A stretch of 64,000 bases of DNA, taken from Gammaproteobacteria bacterium. Lineage in GTDB: Bacteria; Pseudomonadota; Gammaproteobacteria; Pseudomonadales; Azotimanducaceae. Every line of letters begins with the position of its first letter. Position 1 is the stretch's first letter. The position numbers and the translations under genes were made by a program. This document shows positions 30,156 through 40,807 of this stretch, in pieces. The notes under the pieces were generated by a model. It was not told the origin of the DNA, did not search any database, and saw only the letters and a program-made list of their open reading frames with translations. The stretch lies in contig JAPOWH010000007.1 in assembly GCA_026707735.1 (NCBI GenBank), forward strand, positions 124,001-188,000, written 5' to 3'.

Positions 30156-30376
30156 GTCGTTTCTTTAGTTTTCCCAATCGAGGGGCATTGAGCAAATTTT
30201 AGCGACGGCCAATACTGACGGGTAAACGGTGCGCCACTATTCGAGACTTGAATATGTCGATTTCGTCAGGATTGCTAGCATATACGAGCGTGAACTCCAC
30301 CGCGTGACGAATCTATGAGGCGAATCTCACCGTGATTCAGTCCCATTCCTAACTCAATTAAGCACAAGGACGCTCA

Positions 30377-31738
30377 ATGCCTGATTATCGAGTTGCAGAC
30401 ATTTCATTGGCCGACTTCGGCAACAAGGAAATCGATCTCGCCGAAGCGGAAATGCCGGCCTTGATGGCATTGCGCGCAAAGTATGCCGAGCAGCAGCCCC
30501 TTAGAGGCGCGAGGATCATTGGGTGCATCCATATGACCATTCAGACGGCAGTGCTCATCCGCACATTGAAAGCGCTAGGGGCAGATGTTCGTTGGTCGTC
30601 CTGCAATATCTTCTCGACTCAAGACCATGCCGCAGCGGCCATGGCGGCAGATGGCGTGCCCGTTTATGCCTGGAAAGGTGAAACGGAAGAGGAATACGAG
30701 TGGTGTATCGAGCAAACCATATTGAGCGACGGAGAACCGTGGGACGCCAACGTGCTACTGGACGATGGGGGCGATTTGACCCAAATCGTCCACGAACGTT
30801 ACCCGAATATGTTGGAACGCATTCACGGCATAAGTGAAGAGACGACGACTGGAGTTCAGCGATTGCGGGAGATGCTCAAGGAGGGATCTCTAAAGGTTCC
30901 AGCAATCGATGTGAACGCATCGATCACCAAGAGCAAGAACGACAACCGCTATGGGTGCCGGCACAGTCTCAACGATGCAGTCAAGAGAGCAACGGACGTG
31001 CTGCTAGCTGGCAAAAAGGCCATGGTCATTGGCTACGGAGACGTGGGCAAGGGCTCGGCTGCCAGCTTGCGATCGGAATCCATGATTGTGCGCATCGTCG
31101 AAGTTGACCCAATCTGTGGCATGCAAGCATGCATGGACGGATTCGAAGTTGTCTCTCCCTACAAGAACGGCACCAACACTGGCAGCGTAGAGGACATCGA
31201 CGATCCCGTGCTCGCGCAAACCGACCTTGTGGTGACCTGCACGGGCAACACGAACGTATGCGACAGTGCAATGCTGCAAAAACTAAAGCCGGGCTGCATT
31301 GTGTGCAACATCGGTCACTTCGACAACGAGATTGACACCTCATTCATGCGGAAGAATTGGCGCTGGGTGGAGGTTAAGAGCCAAGTTCATCAAATCTTTC
31401 GAAGTGACGATTCCAGTGACTACCTACTTTTGCTTTCCGAAGGAAGACTGGTCAATCTTGGGAATGCCATGGGACACCCGTCACGCGTCATGGACGGTTC
31501 GTTTGCGAATCAGGTACTCGCTCAAATGTACTTGTACGAGCAACGCTGGGCCGATCAGCCACCGAACCAACGCGCACCCGTAGGAATCGAAGTGATGCCA
31601 CGCAAGCAAGACGAGGAAGTCGCTCAACTTATGGTAGAAGGTTTCGGCGGTACGCTCACTCGATTGACCGAAGACCAGGCGGACTACATTTCCGTGAGCG
31701 TGGACGGGCCATTCAAGCCACCTGATTATCGGTTCTAG
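30377..31738 (+). CDS. ahcY: S-adenosyl-L-homocysteine hydrolase
   Basis: Hydrolyses S-adenosylhomocysteine to adenosine and homocysteine, removing the inhibitor of methyltransferases. 453 residues with NAD-binding [14 protein letters not shown] and substrate segments [28 protein letters not shown] and the C-terminal PFKPPDYRF, whose Lys and Tyr close over the partner subunit's NAD. AAGGA lies upstream of the ATG. There is no metK or metF next to it. I looked for a SAH riboswitch in the 221-base leader and did not find its consensus. Confidence 0.97.
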   Translation: MPDYRVADISLADFGNKEIDLAEAEMPALMALRAKYAEQQPLRGARIIGCIHMTIQTAVLIRTLKALGADVRWSSCNIFSTQDHAAAAMAADGVPVYAWKGETEEEYEWCIEQTILSDGEPWDANVLLDDGGDLTQIVHERYPNMLERIHGISEETTTGVQRLREMLKEGSLKVPAIDVNASITKSKNDNRYGCRHSLNDAVKRATDVLLAGKKAMVIGYGDVGKGSAASLRSESMIVRIVEVDPICGMQACMDGFEVVSPYKNGTNTGSVEDIDDPVLAQTDLVVTCTGNTNVCDSAMLQKLKPGCIVCNIGHFDNEIDTSFMRKNWRWVEVKSQVHQIFRSDDSSDYLLLLSEGRLVNLGNAMGHPSRVMDGSFANQVLAQMYLYEQRWADQPPNQRAPVGIEVMPRKQDEEVAQLMVEGFGGTLTRLTEDQADYISVSVDGPFKPPDYRF

Positions 31739-31853
31739 CTAGACCGATTTGCCCTTGCGATCACCGCGCTCGGCCTAACTCTCCGCGCACGGCAGGATTG
31801 ACTTCAACTGCTCGAAACGTGCTTTCGCAGAAACGAAGTCGCTTACGAACACT

Positions 31854-33407
31854 CTAGACGATTCTGGAATCCCCTTTACCCCAATACTCGTCCTTTAGTA
31901 GCCTCTTATAGAGCTTGCCTGTCGGATGACGAGGAAGTTCGTCTCTGAAATCCAAGCTTTTGGGACATTTGTAGTGCGAAAGACGATCCCGCGTCCAATT
32001 GAGTATTTCGTGAGCAAGTTCATCGCTAGGTTCAACGCCATCCAACAGCTGCACAACCGCTTTTACTTCCTCGCCCATCTCCGGATTGGGAACGCCAATG
32101 ACTGCAACATCAGCGACTTCGTCGTGCAGCACGATGAGATCTTCAATTTCTTGCGGGTAGATATTTACCCCGCCCGAGATAATCATGAATGTCGCTCTAT
32201 CCGTCAAATACAGATAGCCCTCGTCATCCAAGTAGCCAACATCGCCGAGGGTGCTCCAATTGGAATGGTCACGATGTTGAACTTCCTTAGTCTTAGCCGG
32301 GTCCTTTAAATACTCGAAAGGCATTTCAGGCGCTTCGAAGTAGACGATTCCTGGTTCGCCCGTCGGCATCTCCTTGCCTTCTTCGTCGCAGATGTGAATC
32401 ACGCCCATAATCGACTTTCCCACCGTTCCCGGATGGGCCAGCCACTCTGAAGGAGTCGCATGGGTGAGTCCGCTTAGCTCTGTTCCCGCGTAGTATTCGT
32501 ACAGAATCTCTCCCCACCACTCGAGCATTCTCTTTTTTATTTCTTGCGGACATGGCGCAGCTGCGTGAATCGCGACGCGATGAGAGCTCAGGTCATACCT
32601 GTTTCTTTCCTCAACTGGCATCTTCAACATACGCGTGAACATGGTTGGAACCCATTGGCTGTGGGTCACTCGGTACTTCTCAATGGCTTCTAACGCCTGA
32701 TGGTCGTCGAATCTCCGCATCATGACAACCGTGCCTCCGACAGCTTGTACACCTGTGCTGAATCCAATGGGTGCGGAGTGATACAACGGAGCTGGAGACA
32801 GATAAATGGTGTCTTCGTTAATCTGCCACAAGCCACGCAACAGCATACTGACCGGCGAATCCATATCAGCAATCCCACCATCAGGCAACGGTCGCATGAT
32901 TCCCTTGGGTTTGCCGGTGGTGCCTGAACTGTAGAGCAGGAAACCGCCCGCAGGCTCTTCGTCCAAGGGGTCGGTGGTGAACTCGCCGATCGTAGAATCA
33001 AAGTCGTCATATCCCGGAAGGGATCCGTCGACGGCCAACCAGCGCTCGCAATTTGTACACAAGTCTGGCAATTCTTTTGCTACCTCGCCCAGAGCAACCG
33101 AAGCAATCGCGACTCGCGATTCGGAATTGTCGATGATGTAAGCAGCTTCGTCTGTTGTGAGGTAACGATTCACTGTGGTCAAGAACAATCCGGAACGCAA
33201 CACAGCCCAAGCAACCACAAAGTAGGCGAGATTGTTTTCCATGAAAATCGAAACTCGGTCGCCGCGACGCAGTCCGTGAGCGTACCAGCATTGCGCCAGT
33301 TGATTCGATCTGGCGTTCAATTCGCCATAGCTGAGCATCTCTCCCGATGCGGCATCGATAACCGCCGCTTTCTCCGGAAATCTCGTGGCCCACAAGCCTG
33401 GATACAT
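31854..33407 (-). CDS. Acyl-CoA synthetase (AMP-dependent ligase, FadD-like)
   Basis: Activates a carboxylic acid to its CoA thioester through an acyl-adenylate. 517 residues of ANL-superfamily type: P-loop LLYSSGTTGKPKGIM (about 157-171), EYYAGTELSG, LGDVGYLDDEGYLYLTDR and the C-terminal PTGKLYKRLLKDEY with its catalytic Lys. No signal or membrane segment. The acid could be a fatty acid or a steroid or aromatic side chain. It is convergent with ahcY. Its relatives often sit in steroid or aromatic degradation loci, but the specificity here is unknown. Confidence 0.9.
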   Translation of the reverse strand: MYPGLWATRFPEKAAVIDAASGEMLSYGELNARSNQLAQCWYAHGLRRGDRVSIFMENNLAYFVVAWAVLRSGLFLTTVNRYLTTDEAAYIIDNSESRVAIASVALGEVAKELPDLCTNCERWLAVDGSLPGYDDFDSTIGEFTTDPLDEEPAGGFLLYSSGTTGKPKGIMRPLPDGGIADMDSPVSMLLRGLWQINEDTIYLSPAPLYHSAPIGFSTGVQAVGGTVVMMRRFDDHQALEAIEKYRVTHSQWVPTMFTRMLKMPVEERNRYDLSSHRVAIHAAAPCPQEIKKRMLEWWGEILYEYYAGTELSGLTHATPSEWLAHPGTVGKSIMGVIHICDEEGKEMPTGEPGIVYFEAPEMPFEYLKDPAKTKEVQHRDHSNWSTLGDVGYLDDEGYLYLTDRATFMIISGGVNIYPQEIEDLIVLHDEVADVAVIGVPNPEMGEEVKAVVQLLDGVEPSDELAHEILNWTRDRLSHYKCPKSLDFRDELPRHPTGKLYKRLLKDEYWGKGDSRIV

Positions 33408-33514
33408 TGCTTATTCCCCCGTCTCAAGAGTGCGCGCACTGACGACAGTCAATGCTACACTAGCAAAGATCGGCGCCATACGACCAATACTGCGACCAAG
33501 TCGAGAAATCTGAC

Positions 33515-33952
33515 ATGAAGAATGTACAGGACTTGCTCAACAAGAAAGACAACACAACCATTTACTCCGTCTCTCCAGTTTCCTCGGTCTACCAGGCGAT
33601 CGAACTTATGTCCGAGCACCACGTTGGAGCTCTGCCCGTGCTACAAGATCGATCTCTGGTGGGGATCATATCCGAGCGCGACTATGCTCGGAAGGTCATT
33701 CTCAAGAACAAGTCGTCGAAAGCCACACGGGTCTCAGAAATCATGACGCGCCATGTGATTTGTGTTTCACAAGAGCAGCAAGTCAACGAATGTGTGAATC
33801 TAATGCTGAAAAACCACATCCGGCACCTCGTTGTAACGCAAGAAGGAACTGTAGTAGGAATGTTGTCCCTGCGCGACTTGTTCGTTGAGATCATTGATGA
33901 TCAGGCTGAGACGATCAGCCATCTCGAACACTATATCCGAGGGGAAACGTAG
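33515..33952 (+). CDS. Tandem CBS-domain protein
   Basis: 145 residues consisting only of two CBS motifs (about 8-65 and 75-135), with GALPVLQDRSLVGIISERDYARKV in the first and RHLVVTQEGTVVGMLSLRDL in the second. Such stand-alone pairs bind adenine nucleotides and sense energy state or second messengers. The partner is unknown. A likely -10-like sequence TACACT lies about 60 bases upstream. It precedes the EF-hand genes. Confidence 0.9.
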   Translation: MKNVQDLLNKKDNTTIYSVSPVSSVYQAIELMSEHHVGALPVLQDRSLVGIISERDYARKVILKNKSSKATRVSEIMTRHVICVSQEQQVNECVNLMLKNHIRHLVVTQEGTVVGMLSLRDLFVEIIDDQAETISHLEHYIRGET

Positions 33953-34026
33953 CATATGGTGGCCTCGGAAAGACTTGATGTCCCTCTTCCTGCTTGTCTT
34001 TTTCAAATCACATTCCGGTGAGACGA

Positions 34027-34464
34027 ATGCGCGCCTGCGTATTCCTAGCGGTCGCAACTTTGGTCGTTGCGGGTTGTGCAACTACCACATCCCCACAACG
34101 ACCGACACCTCCCACGATTGAAGCCAGACAGGCAATGTTGGCTTTGCAGATGGTCGCGGCGGCCGTCAAGGACGCTTTCGACAAAAGCGACCTTAACGCC
34201 GACAATCCGCTATCCAAAGAAGAAATGGTCGAGTTCGGTCTTCAAATGGCACTCGTCCAGGCGCAACGGTTGGCTCCAGCAAACGTTGTTGTGCCCAATC
34301 TGACCGAGGCGCAAATGAGGCAAGAAATAACGAAGGACATCGAACGAAATTGGGAAAATGTCGACGTTGACAGAAGCGGTGGCCTGTCCATCGGGGAAAT
34401 ACTGAAGTCAATGCTCGGAGACCTCTACATCGAGGACGAGGTCGACACTGACGAGTCCGCGTGA
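34027..34464 (+). CDS. EF-hand lipoprotein (first of three related secreted EF-hand proteins)
   Basis: From the ATG at 34027 (GGTGAG just upstream) the protein starts with a lipoprotein signal ending in LVVAGC (Cys17). Two EF-hand loops follow: DLNADNPLSKEE, which has Asn at the Gly position, and the canonical DVDRSGGLSIGE near the C-terminus. The end is acidic (EDEVDTDES). It should sit in the cell envelope and bind Ca2+ or a similar ion. The segment after the second loop (LKSMLGDLY) resembles the one in the protein at 35859 (FTSMFGREY), so the two are paralogues. A TTG at 33994 opens the same frame but would bury the signal peptide. Confidence 0.78.
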   Translation: MRACVFLAVATLVVAGCATTTSPQRPTPPTIEARQAMLALQMVAAAVKDAFDKSDLNADNPLSKEEMVEFGLQMALVQAQRLAPANVVVPNLTEAQMRQEITKDIERNWENVDVDRSGGLSIGEILKSMLGDLYIEDEVDTDESA

Positions 34465-34639
34465 GCACTCAAATTCAATGCAAACAATAGCGACCTGCAG
34501 CACGCTAGGGTTCGCGTTGTCCACTACGACCAACAAGCTACCTCGATCGCCGCACCTGAACACACAGGGCAGCGGATGTCAGCAATATTGGCAATGCCAG
34601 CCCTAGTTTTCTTTCTCAATAAGTTAGACTCTTCGATAA

Positions 34640-35767
<1,128 letters not shown>

Positions 35768-35858
35768 AACTGATTTACTTGCCAGGTTGAATCTCTGGTT
35801 CACACTCGATGAAATTAAAGCAGTCTATGCGAAAAACTTTCAACGCTCTACCTAAACC

Positions 35859-36398
35859 ATGGTTCAAGCAATGAGGAATTTCACTGTCTTCGCCGTCGCA
35901 TTGACTTTGAGTCTGGTATACGCCAGTCCTCTGTTGGCACAAGCCCCTCCGCTGTCAGAAATGCCCTCAGCTGAGGAAACAGAGGAAGTTCAAAAAACTA
36001 TAAGAAATCGAATGAAATCCATGTTCGAAGAAGCCTTCAAGAAGGGCAACGAAGGCGACGATGAATCGCTCACAGAAGATGAAATGGTGGATGTGGTCTT
36101 CGAATTCACCAAGGCGCAAAATGAAGCAATGGCAGGCGGTGCAAGCGGCACAATTTCCGCGCCATCGGAAGAGCAATTGAATAGGGTCAAAGAGTCTTTG
36201 CGCGCACGGATTAAGAGCCAATTTCCCAATGTCGACACCGACAATGATGGGGAGGTTTCTAAGGCCGAACTCTTCACGTCTATGTTTGGAAGGGAGTACA
36301 CTCCAGTTGAAAATGGAGAAGACGACGCCACGTCCTCAAAAGACGAGGAAACACGCCGGAACGGCGATACCGACCAGAAATCATCGGAAGACGACTGA
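35859..36398 (+). CDS. Secreted EF-hand protein (second of three)
   Basis: 179 residues with a Sec signal peptide ending at PLLAQA (about residue 28), one canonical EF-hand loop DTDNDGEVSKAE (about 128-139) and a degenerate one near NEGDDESLTEDE. The C-terminal 35 residues are charged and disordered-looking. A second ATG at 35871 would give a more typical signal peptide. No lipobox is seen. It is related to the lipoprotein at 34027 by the block after the canonical loop. The function is unknown; periplasmic calcium binding is the simplest reading. Confidence 0.78.
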   Translation: MVQAMRNFTVFAVALTLSLVYASPLLAQAPPLSEMPSAEETEEVQKTIRNRMKSMFEEAFKKGNEGDDESLTEDEMVDVVFEFTKAQNEAMAGGASGTISAPSEEQLNRVKESLRARIKSQFPNVDTDNDGEVSKAELFTSMFGREYTPVENGEDDATSSKDEETRRNGDTDQKSSEDD

Positions 36399-36527
36399 GA
36401 ACGACGTAGCCTCTAGATGGGTACGGAAATTTCAGACCAGATTCGACTCCATGCTTGAGTTGTGCATTGGCATGAAGTTGATTACTCTAGAGCGTCCAAC
36501 CCCAATCCAAAGATCAGGAGATTTGCA

Positions 36528-37097
36528 GTGAAACGATTTTGGGCTAGCTTAGCAGTGATCGGGTCGGTATTTGCTCTCGCAATTCCCCTCTCGGCACAAC
36601 AATCCACAACCACAGGGACCATCACGTTGCGAGGAACTCCAGCTGTGCCGGCAAGAGTCGATGTGAAATCGATGAATGGCGAGGAAATGAAGAAGTCGCT
36701 TGTAGCTCGCTTTGAAAAGCGCTTTGAAGACGCGGACGGTGATGGCGACGGTTCGCTATCCAAGGAGGAATACAAGAAAATGAACTCCTCCGCAATTTCC
36801 GGCTCAATTGCAATGCGAGGTCAAAAGAGCCAACAATCCAATGTAGACAGCCAAAATGACCAACGAGCAAAACTTTCGGAAGAACAGCGCAAGCAACGCG
36901 AGAAGCTTATAGAAACGCAATTTGATGATTTGGACGAGAACGACGATGGGAAGATTACGAAGCAAGAATACGTCGATGCTCGAACAACCGCAATGTCCAA
37001 TGCATTGGGAGATCAGAACATTCGCCAAAAATCAGACGGTGGCAGCAACTCGACAAGCACAACATCCACGAGGGCAATACGTCTACCTGCACCTTAG
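36528..37097 (+). CDS. Secreted EF-hand protein (third of three)
   Basis: The start is GTG at 36528, seven bases after AGGAG, giving a clean Sec signal peptide (VKRFWASLAVIGS to PLSAQQ) and about 189 residues. The open frame extends upstream to 36462, but that part has no signal. Two canonical EF-hand loops are visible, DGDGDGSLSKEE and DENDDGKITKQE, separated by a Gln- and Lys-rich helix. The tail is Ser/Thr-rich. It is more divergent from the first two proteins but has the same secreted two-hand layout. The genes at 35859 and 36528 probably share a transcript. Confidence 0.78.
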   Translation: MKRFWASLAVIGSVFALAIPLSAQQSTTTGTITLRGTPAVPARVDVKSMNGEEMKKSLVARFEKRFEDADGDGDGSLSKEEYKKMNSSAISGSIAMRGQKSQQSNVDSQNDQRAKLSEEQRKQREKLIETQFDDLDENDDGKITKQEYVDARTTAMSNALGDQNIRQKSDGGSNSTSTTSTRAIRLPAP

Positions 37098-37227
37098 AGT
37101 GATTCCGTTCTTGAATCAGGCAAAATTGATAGACGTTTCCTGAAGCGGGCTCACATTTGGCGCCAATTCAAGTGCCATGACAAAGCGCTAGCGAGCATTC
37201 CACTCTAAGCCCAATGAGTCTGTAGCG

Positions 37228-38235
37228 ATGCAAAACAAAACGTGGCTTGCTCAAGTAGTCGAAGAGACGTTGGAGCCTGATCTCCCCATTTGCGACCCGC
37301 ATCACCACCTTTGGGACTACCCGCAAAGTCGCTACTTACTGGACGAACTCATTCAGGACACTGCAAGTGGACACAACGTTGTGTCTACGGTCTTCATGGA
37401 ATGTGGTTCGATGTATCGCGCCTATGGACTTGATTCGCTACGCCCGATAGGGGAGACGGAATTCGTCAACGGCATTGCAGCGATGAGTGCGAGTGGCCAA
37501 TACGGGTCTTCCACTCTATGCGCGGCAATTGTCGGTTACGCGGACCTCACGCTGGGTACGGCCGTTGGAGACGTGCTCGACAAACACATGGCTGCTAGCG
37601 AGAGATTCAAAGGCATACGCCATGCCGCCGGCTGGGATGCCAGCGTGGAAATCCGAAATTCGCACACGAATCCCCCGGAACACCTGTACTTGGACAAATC
37701 CTTTCAAGAAGGATTTTTGGAGCTCGGAAAGCGTGGATTGACCTTCGACGCCTGGTTATATCATCCACAGATTGGCGATGTCACACAGCTAGCTCGAGCC
37801 TTTCCCATCCAAACCATAGTTTTGGACCACTTTGGTGGTCCTCTTGGTATTCACAGGTATGCGGGTAGACGAGGTGAGATTTTCGGCTATTGGAAAGAGG
37901 CTGTGAAGGAGTTGGCCCAATGTCCAAATGTCGTAGCGAAACTTGGCGGGCTTGTTATGCCAATCAACGGGTTTGGATTTCACAAGCGTCCCAAACCACC
38001 GACGTCGATTGAATTGGCAGAGATCACTCGTCCCTACTACATGCACACTATCGAACATTTCGGCGTGAACCGGTGCATGTTCGAGAGCAATTTTCCCGTA
38101 GACAAGTCTAGTTGCTCATACAACGTGCTATGGAACTCGTTCAAGAGAATGACAAAAGACTTTAGCGCTGAGGAGAAATCGAGCCTCTACCGCGACACGG
38201 CAGAGAGGGTGTATTCAATCGCAATGGACTCTTAG
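37228..38235 (+). CDS. TIM-barrel metal-dependent hydrolase (amidohydrolase family 2, COG3618-like)
   Basis: 335 residues. The N-terminal metal motif CDPHHHLWDY (residues 22-31), the strand-4 region VLDHFGGPLG and the C-terminal RCMFESNFPVDKSS, with its conserved Asp, place it in the amidohydrolase_2 group, whose members hydrolyse lactones or decarboxylate acids. The ATG follows TCTGTAGCG with no strong Shine-Dalgarno. No signal peptide. A lactonase acting on a Baeyer-Villiger product would be attractive but is conjecture; the oxygenase block is 20 kb away. Confidence 0.85.
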   Translation: MQNKTWLAQVVEETLEPDLPICDPHHHLWDYPQSRYLLDELIQDTASGHNVVSTVFMECGSMYRAYGLDSLRPIGETEFVNGIAAMSASGQYGSSTLCAAIVGYADLTLGTAVGDVLDKHMAASERFKGIRHAAGWDASVEIRNSHTNPPEHLYLDKSFQEGFLELGKRGLTFDAWLYHPQIGDVTQLARAFPIQTIVLDHFGGPLGIHRYAGRRGEIFGYWKEAVKELAQCPNVVAKLGGLVMPINGFGFHKRPKPPTSIELAEITRPYYMHTIEHFGVNRCMFESNFPVDKSSCSYNVLWNSFKRMTKDFSAEEKSSLYRDTAERVYSIAMDS

Positions 38236-38501
38236 TCGTATCGGCGCTTTGCCAACTACTGTGCTTTGAGTCTGCCTTGTCAAGTCTACGATGTAGGAGC
38301 ACATGGTTTCTGAGTTACTTGGCACCGGAACTCCATAAATTTTACGTAAGTACTCAGTGACCCTACGGGTTTGCCGCTAACGATTGGGCAGTCGCCAAGT
38401 TATCGGTATAGAATTGGGAACTGAGATTGGTTCGTGCCGCCGTGGCAGGTCCACATCTAAGTTCACGATCCAATCAACGGAGAGGCTACAGGAGAATTGC
38501 C

Positions 38502-38966
38502 GTGAAAAAGGTCATGTATTTCTTCGCCATGGTGGCATTAATTGCGTCCATGTCGGTATTTGCAAAGATTGAAGGTACTTACGTCATCGAAGTGAGTTGG
38601 GGTGGCGGTGGCGGCGGCGGCGGTGCTGCCCGAGGAGGCGGAGAACGCGAACGACCAGAGCAGACCTTGACAATCAGCGTCGATGACGAAGGAGAGTACT
38701 CGGCCACATACGCCGGGGGCTGGGGAGGCGAGCAAGAAGCCTCTGATATTGAAGTCGAAGAGAATGAATTTGCAATAACCTTCGTATTTGAGATGCGAGG
38801 CAATGAGTTCGAAATGACCTACGAAGGCCAAGTCGAAGACGGCGAGATGTCTGGCACGCTAACAACTCAAATGGGAGAAATGGAATTCACTGGAAAGCTC
38901 AAGGAAGAAGAAGAAGAGGATACCGAGCCAGAGACGGAAGCTGCCGAACCTGAGGTCGAAGCCTAG
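38502..38966 (+). CDS. Secreted Gly-rich, acidic protein of unknown function
   Basis: The GTG at 38502 has AGGAGA eight bases upstream and begins a clear Sec signal peptide (KKVMYFFAMVALIASMSVFA). The mature part starts KIEGTYVIEVSW, then has eight glycines in a row and an AARGGGERER linker. A beta-rich stretch follows with short repeats of the type EFxxTxxxxMxGNEFEMTYEG. The protein ends in a Glu-rich tail (EEEEEDTEPETE). About 154 residues. I do not recognise the family. The repeated strand pattern suggests a small beta-barrel or lipocalin-like fold, but this is only a visual impression. Confidence 0.7.
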   Translation: MKKVMYFFAMVALIASMSVFAKIEGTYVIEVSWGGGGGGGGAARGGGERERPEQTLTISVDDEGEYSATYAGGWGGEQEASDIEVEENEFAITFVFEMRGNEFEMTYEGQVEDGEMSGTLTTQMGEMEFTGKLKEEEEEDTEPETEAAEPEVEA

Positions 38967-38988
38967 AAAATTCCATATATATTGGATT

Positions 38989-39026
38989 GTGCCGGTCGAA
39001 CACTGCATGAGTTGTTCGACCGGCAC
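38989..39026 (+). terminator. Strong hairpin after the Gly-rich protein gene
   Basis: GTGCCGGTCGAAC (38989-39001) pairs perfectly with GTTCGACCGGCAC (39014-39026), 13 base pairs with a 12-base loop, 22 bases after the stop codon. There is no long T-run, only AATTTCC after GGCT, so it may be a weak terminator or an RNA-stabilising hairpin. Confidence 0.55.
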
Positions 39027-39050
39027 GGCTAATTTCCATACCACTACGCG

Positions 39051-39106
39051 CTTGCCTCCTCTGCACTTCGACGAGTGTCAAAGTGCAGAGGAATTTCGGC
39101 GGCAAG
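39051..39106. repeat. Second long imperfect inverted repeat
   Basis: CTTGCC (39051) and CCTCTGCACTT (39058-39068) pair with AAGTGCAGAGG (39081-39091) and GGCAAG (39101-39106), an 11-base perfect stem inside a 6-base outer stem with an asymmetric bulge. It lies 24 bases after the first hairpin. It has no T-run on either side. Together with the first it fills much of the space between the Gly-rich gene and the convergent sigma-factor gene. Confidence 0.5.
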
Positions 39107-39234
39107 TATTGGAGAGTTCTTCTCCCAGAGTCCAGTACTGGCACGCTAGGAGCGAGGGTTCTGGCTGTTAGTTCTCGGTATTTCGTTTGGTGAACTCATG
39201 CCTGACGTCGAGTACTCTATTGCTCCGACCACGT

Positions 39235-40650
39235 TCAAGCGGATTCTGTAGTTAGCACGTTGGTGTTTAGACAGTCCTGATAGTGGACAAATCGAACCCC
39301 ATCGACCACTAGGGTGCTCGAGTGGGGCAATTCCTCACTCCAAGTGTCCTCCTTGCCAACGAAGTACTTGGACCCTTTAGCCTTTCCCCAACGGTCCCCG
39401 TTGTAGCGCCGTACAAGAATCGTTCGACCCAGACGATTTACAAAAGCCTCAATCAGCACATCCGATTCTGTCGAACCCGGTTCAAATACCCGCATGCATT
39501 CGATGGATTCACGCCCTTCGCCAATGTCCAATCTGAACACCCCGTTACCGAACAAACGGGGCAACGCAGTAGTCGATGCAATAACACCTTCCGACGGCTC
39601 GTTCATATAGTTGACAATCGGCACGTTGCGTTTGCACACTCCGAAGTCGTGTTCCCAGCCCTCATCGAGAAACGTGTACAGAACGCGCTTTCCGTCGTTT
39701 TGTTCGCTTTCGTAGGCAATCCAATGCACATCTGTTTCTGTCAGACTTCCCCAAATCCTAAGACTCTTGTCCCCGATATGGGGCTGCAAGAAGCCTCGTC
39801 GATCGGAGTGTTCTTGTTCCGTTATGTCAATCTCAACGCAACTTCTTCCGTGAACCTCCGCGTTGCGATACGCATTCATCGAATGAAAACTCTTGAGCTT
39901 GAGGGACTTCCCTTCGTTTACGGCTTCAAAGATTGCCCATTGAACCGAATCACCGATTTGTGGGACGACAAACCACCAGGCCAACTCCCGCAAATCTATG
40001 GGAAGAGGTGTTGAATCAACCTTCGAGACTGATATCTGTGGTCGTGTCAACGGAAGGTCGTCGATATTTTCAATTTTAGGTTCCATGATGTTGGTCCTCA
40101 TTGGATTGGCGATGTTTAACTCATTGCGCACCATGTTTCGTCCATACGACAATCTACGCTTAATCGTTCCGGGTGTCGTCTGCTGCCTTTTGGCTATCTC
40201 ATTGATGGAAAACCCCTCGATATAGAAATCCGATAAAGCACTTCGCTCCTGCTCAGGGATGTACCTAAGTACATCGACGAATTCGTCCATGCGTTCACTG
40301 GATTCAGGAGCTCTGGGTCCACGGCGGTCCACAAAACGCTGAGGCGCTAGCACTTCACTCACCTTTCGAATCCTAGTCTTGGCTCGAATCCAATCGATAC
40401 ACCGATTTCGCGCTAATTGGTAAAGCCAAGGTCGAAAATTCCCGGGGGTTTCGCGAACCAGACTCGACCACGCCTGCAGCAGAGTGTCTTGAAGAATGTC
40501 CTCTACGTCGGCTTGTTCAGTAGTCTCAGTACGGTTTCGAATAATCGCTTGCAGGGGCTCCACATAGCGACGAATCAATAACTCGAACGATTCCTGGTGC
40601 CTGCATTCCAACACTCTCTGCAGTAGTTGCTCGTCTGATGGATTGCACAT
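39235..40650 (-). CDS. ECF-type RNA polymerase sigma factor with a ~285-residue C-terminal extension
   Basis: The N-terminal 180 residues are a normal ECF sigma factor: region 2 (ESFELLIRRYVEPLQA, DVEDILQDTLLQAWSSL, NFRPWLYQLARNRCIDWIR) and region 4 (LSDFYIEGFSINEIAKRQQTTPGTIKRRLSYGRNMVR). After a Pro-rich linker comes a 285-residue extension with no membrane segment and no SnoaL, TPR or WD-repeat pattern that I can recognise; it is rich in Trp and beta-like segments. The start is the ATG at 40650 (a TTG lies three codons upstream). No anti-sigma factor gene is adjacent, so the extension may itself be the control domain. Target genes are unknown. Confidence 0.85.
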   Translation of the reverse strand: MCNPSDEQLLQRVLECRHQESFELLIRRYVEPLQAIIRNRTETTEQADVEDILQDTLLQAWSSLVRETPGNFRPWLYQLARNRCIDWIRAKTRIRKVSEVLAPQRFVDRRGPRAPESSERMDEFVDVLRYIPEQERSALSDFYIEGFSINEIAKRQQTTPGTIKRRLSYGRNMVRNELNIANPMRTNIMEPKIENIDDLPLTRPQISVSKVDSTPLPIDLRELAWWFVVPQIGDSVQWAIFEAVNEGKSLKLKSFHSMNAYRNAEVHGRSCVEIDITEQEHSDRRGFLQPHIGDKSLRIWGSLTETDVHWIAYESEQNDGKRVLYTFLDEGWEHDFGVCKRNVPIVNYMNEPSEGVIASTTALPRLFGNGVFRLDIGEGRESIECMRVFEPGSTESDVLIEAFVNRLGRTILVRRYNGDRWGKAKGSKYFVGKEDTWSEELPHSSTLVVDGVRFVHYQDCLNTNVLTTESA

Positions 40651-40807
40651 GGTGAACAATGTTGAGTCGTCCTAGCAAACAGGGCGTGGGTCCACAAGAA
40701 AAGGTTCACAAAACCATGTAAACCTATGGTGCCAATGGCACGAATGTCTACCGGAGTTGCAGCGAAGTGGGAGCCGACACCAATGTTTGCCGGTCGCTAC
40801 GGTGTTT

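Noticed and set aside
30156-30376. SAH riboswitch upstream of ahcY
   Set aside because: The leader has the right place but none of the conserved GAGGAGCGCUGC / GGCUCG / GGCGCUC blocks. The only structure seen is a weak GAATC/GATTC pairing.
39322-40014. 230-codon open frame on the plus strand
   Set aside because: It is antisense to the sigma-factor extension. The minus-strand frame continues directly from intact sigma regions 2 and 4, whereas the plus-strand product shows no motif.
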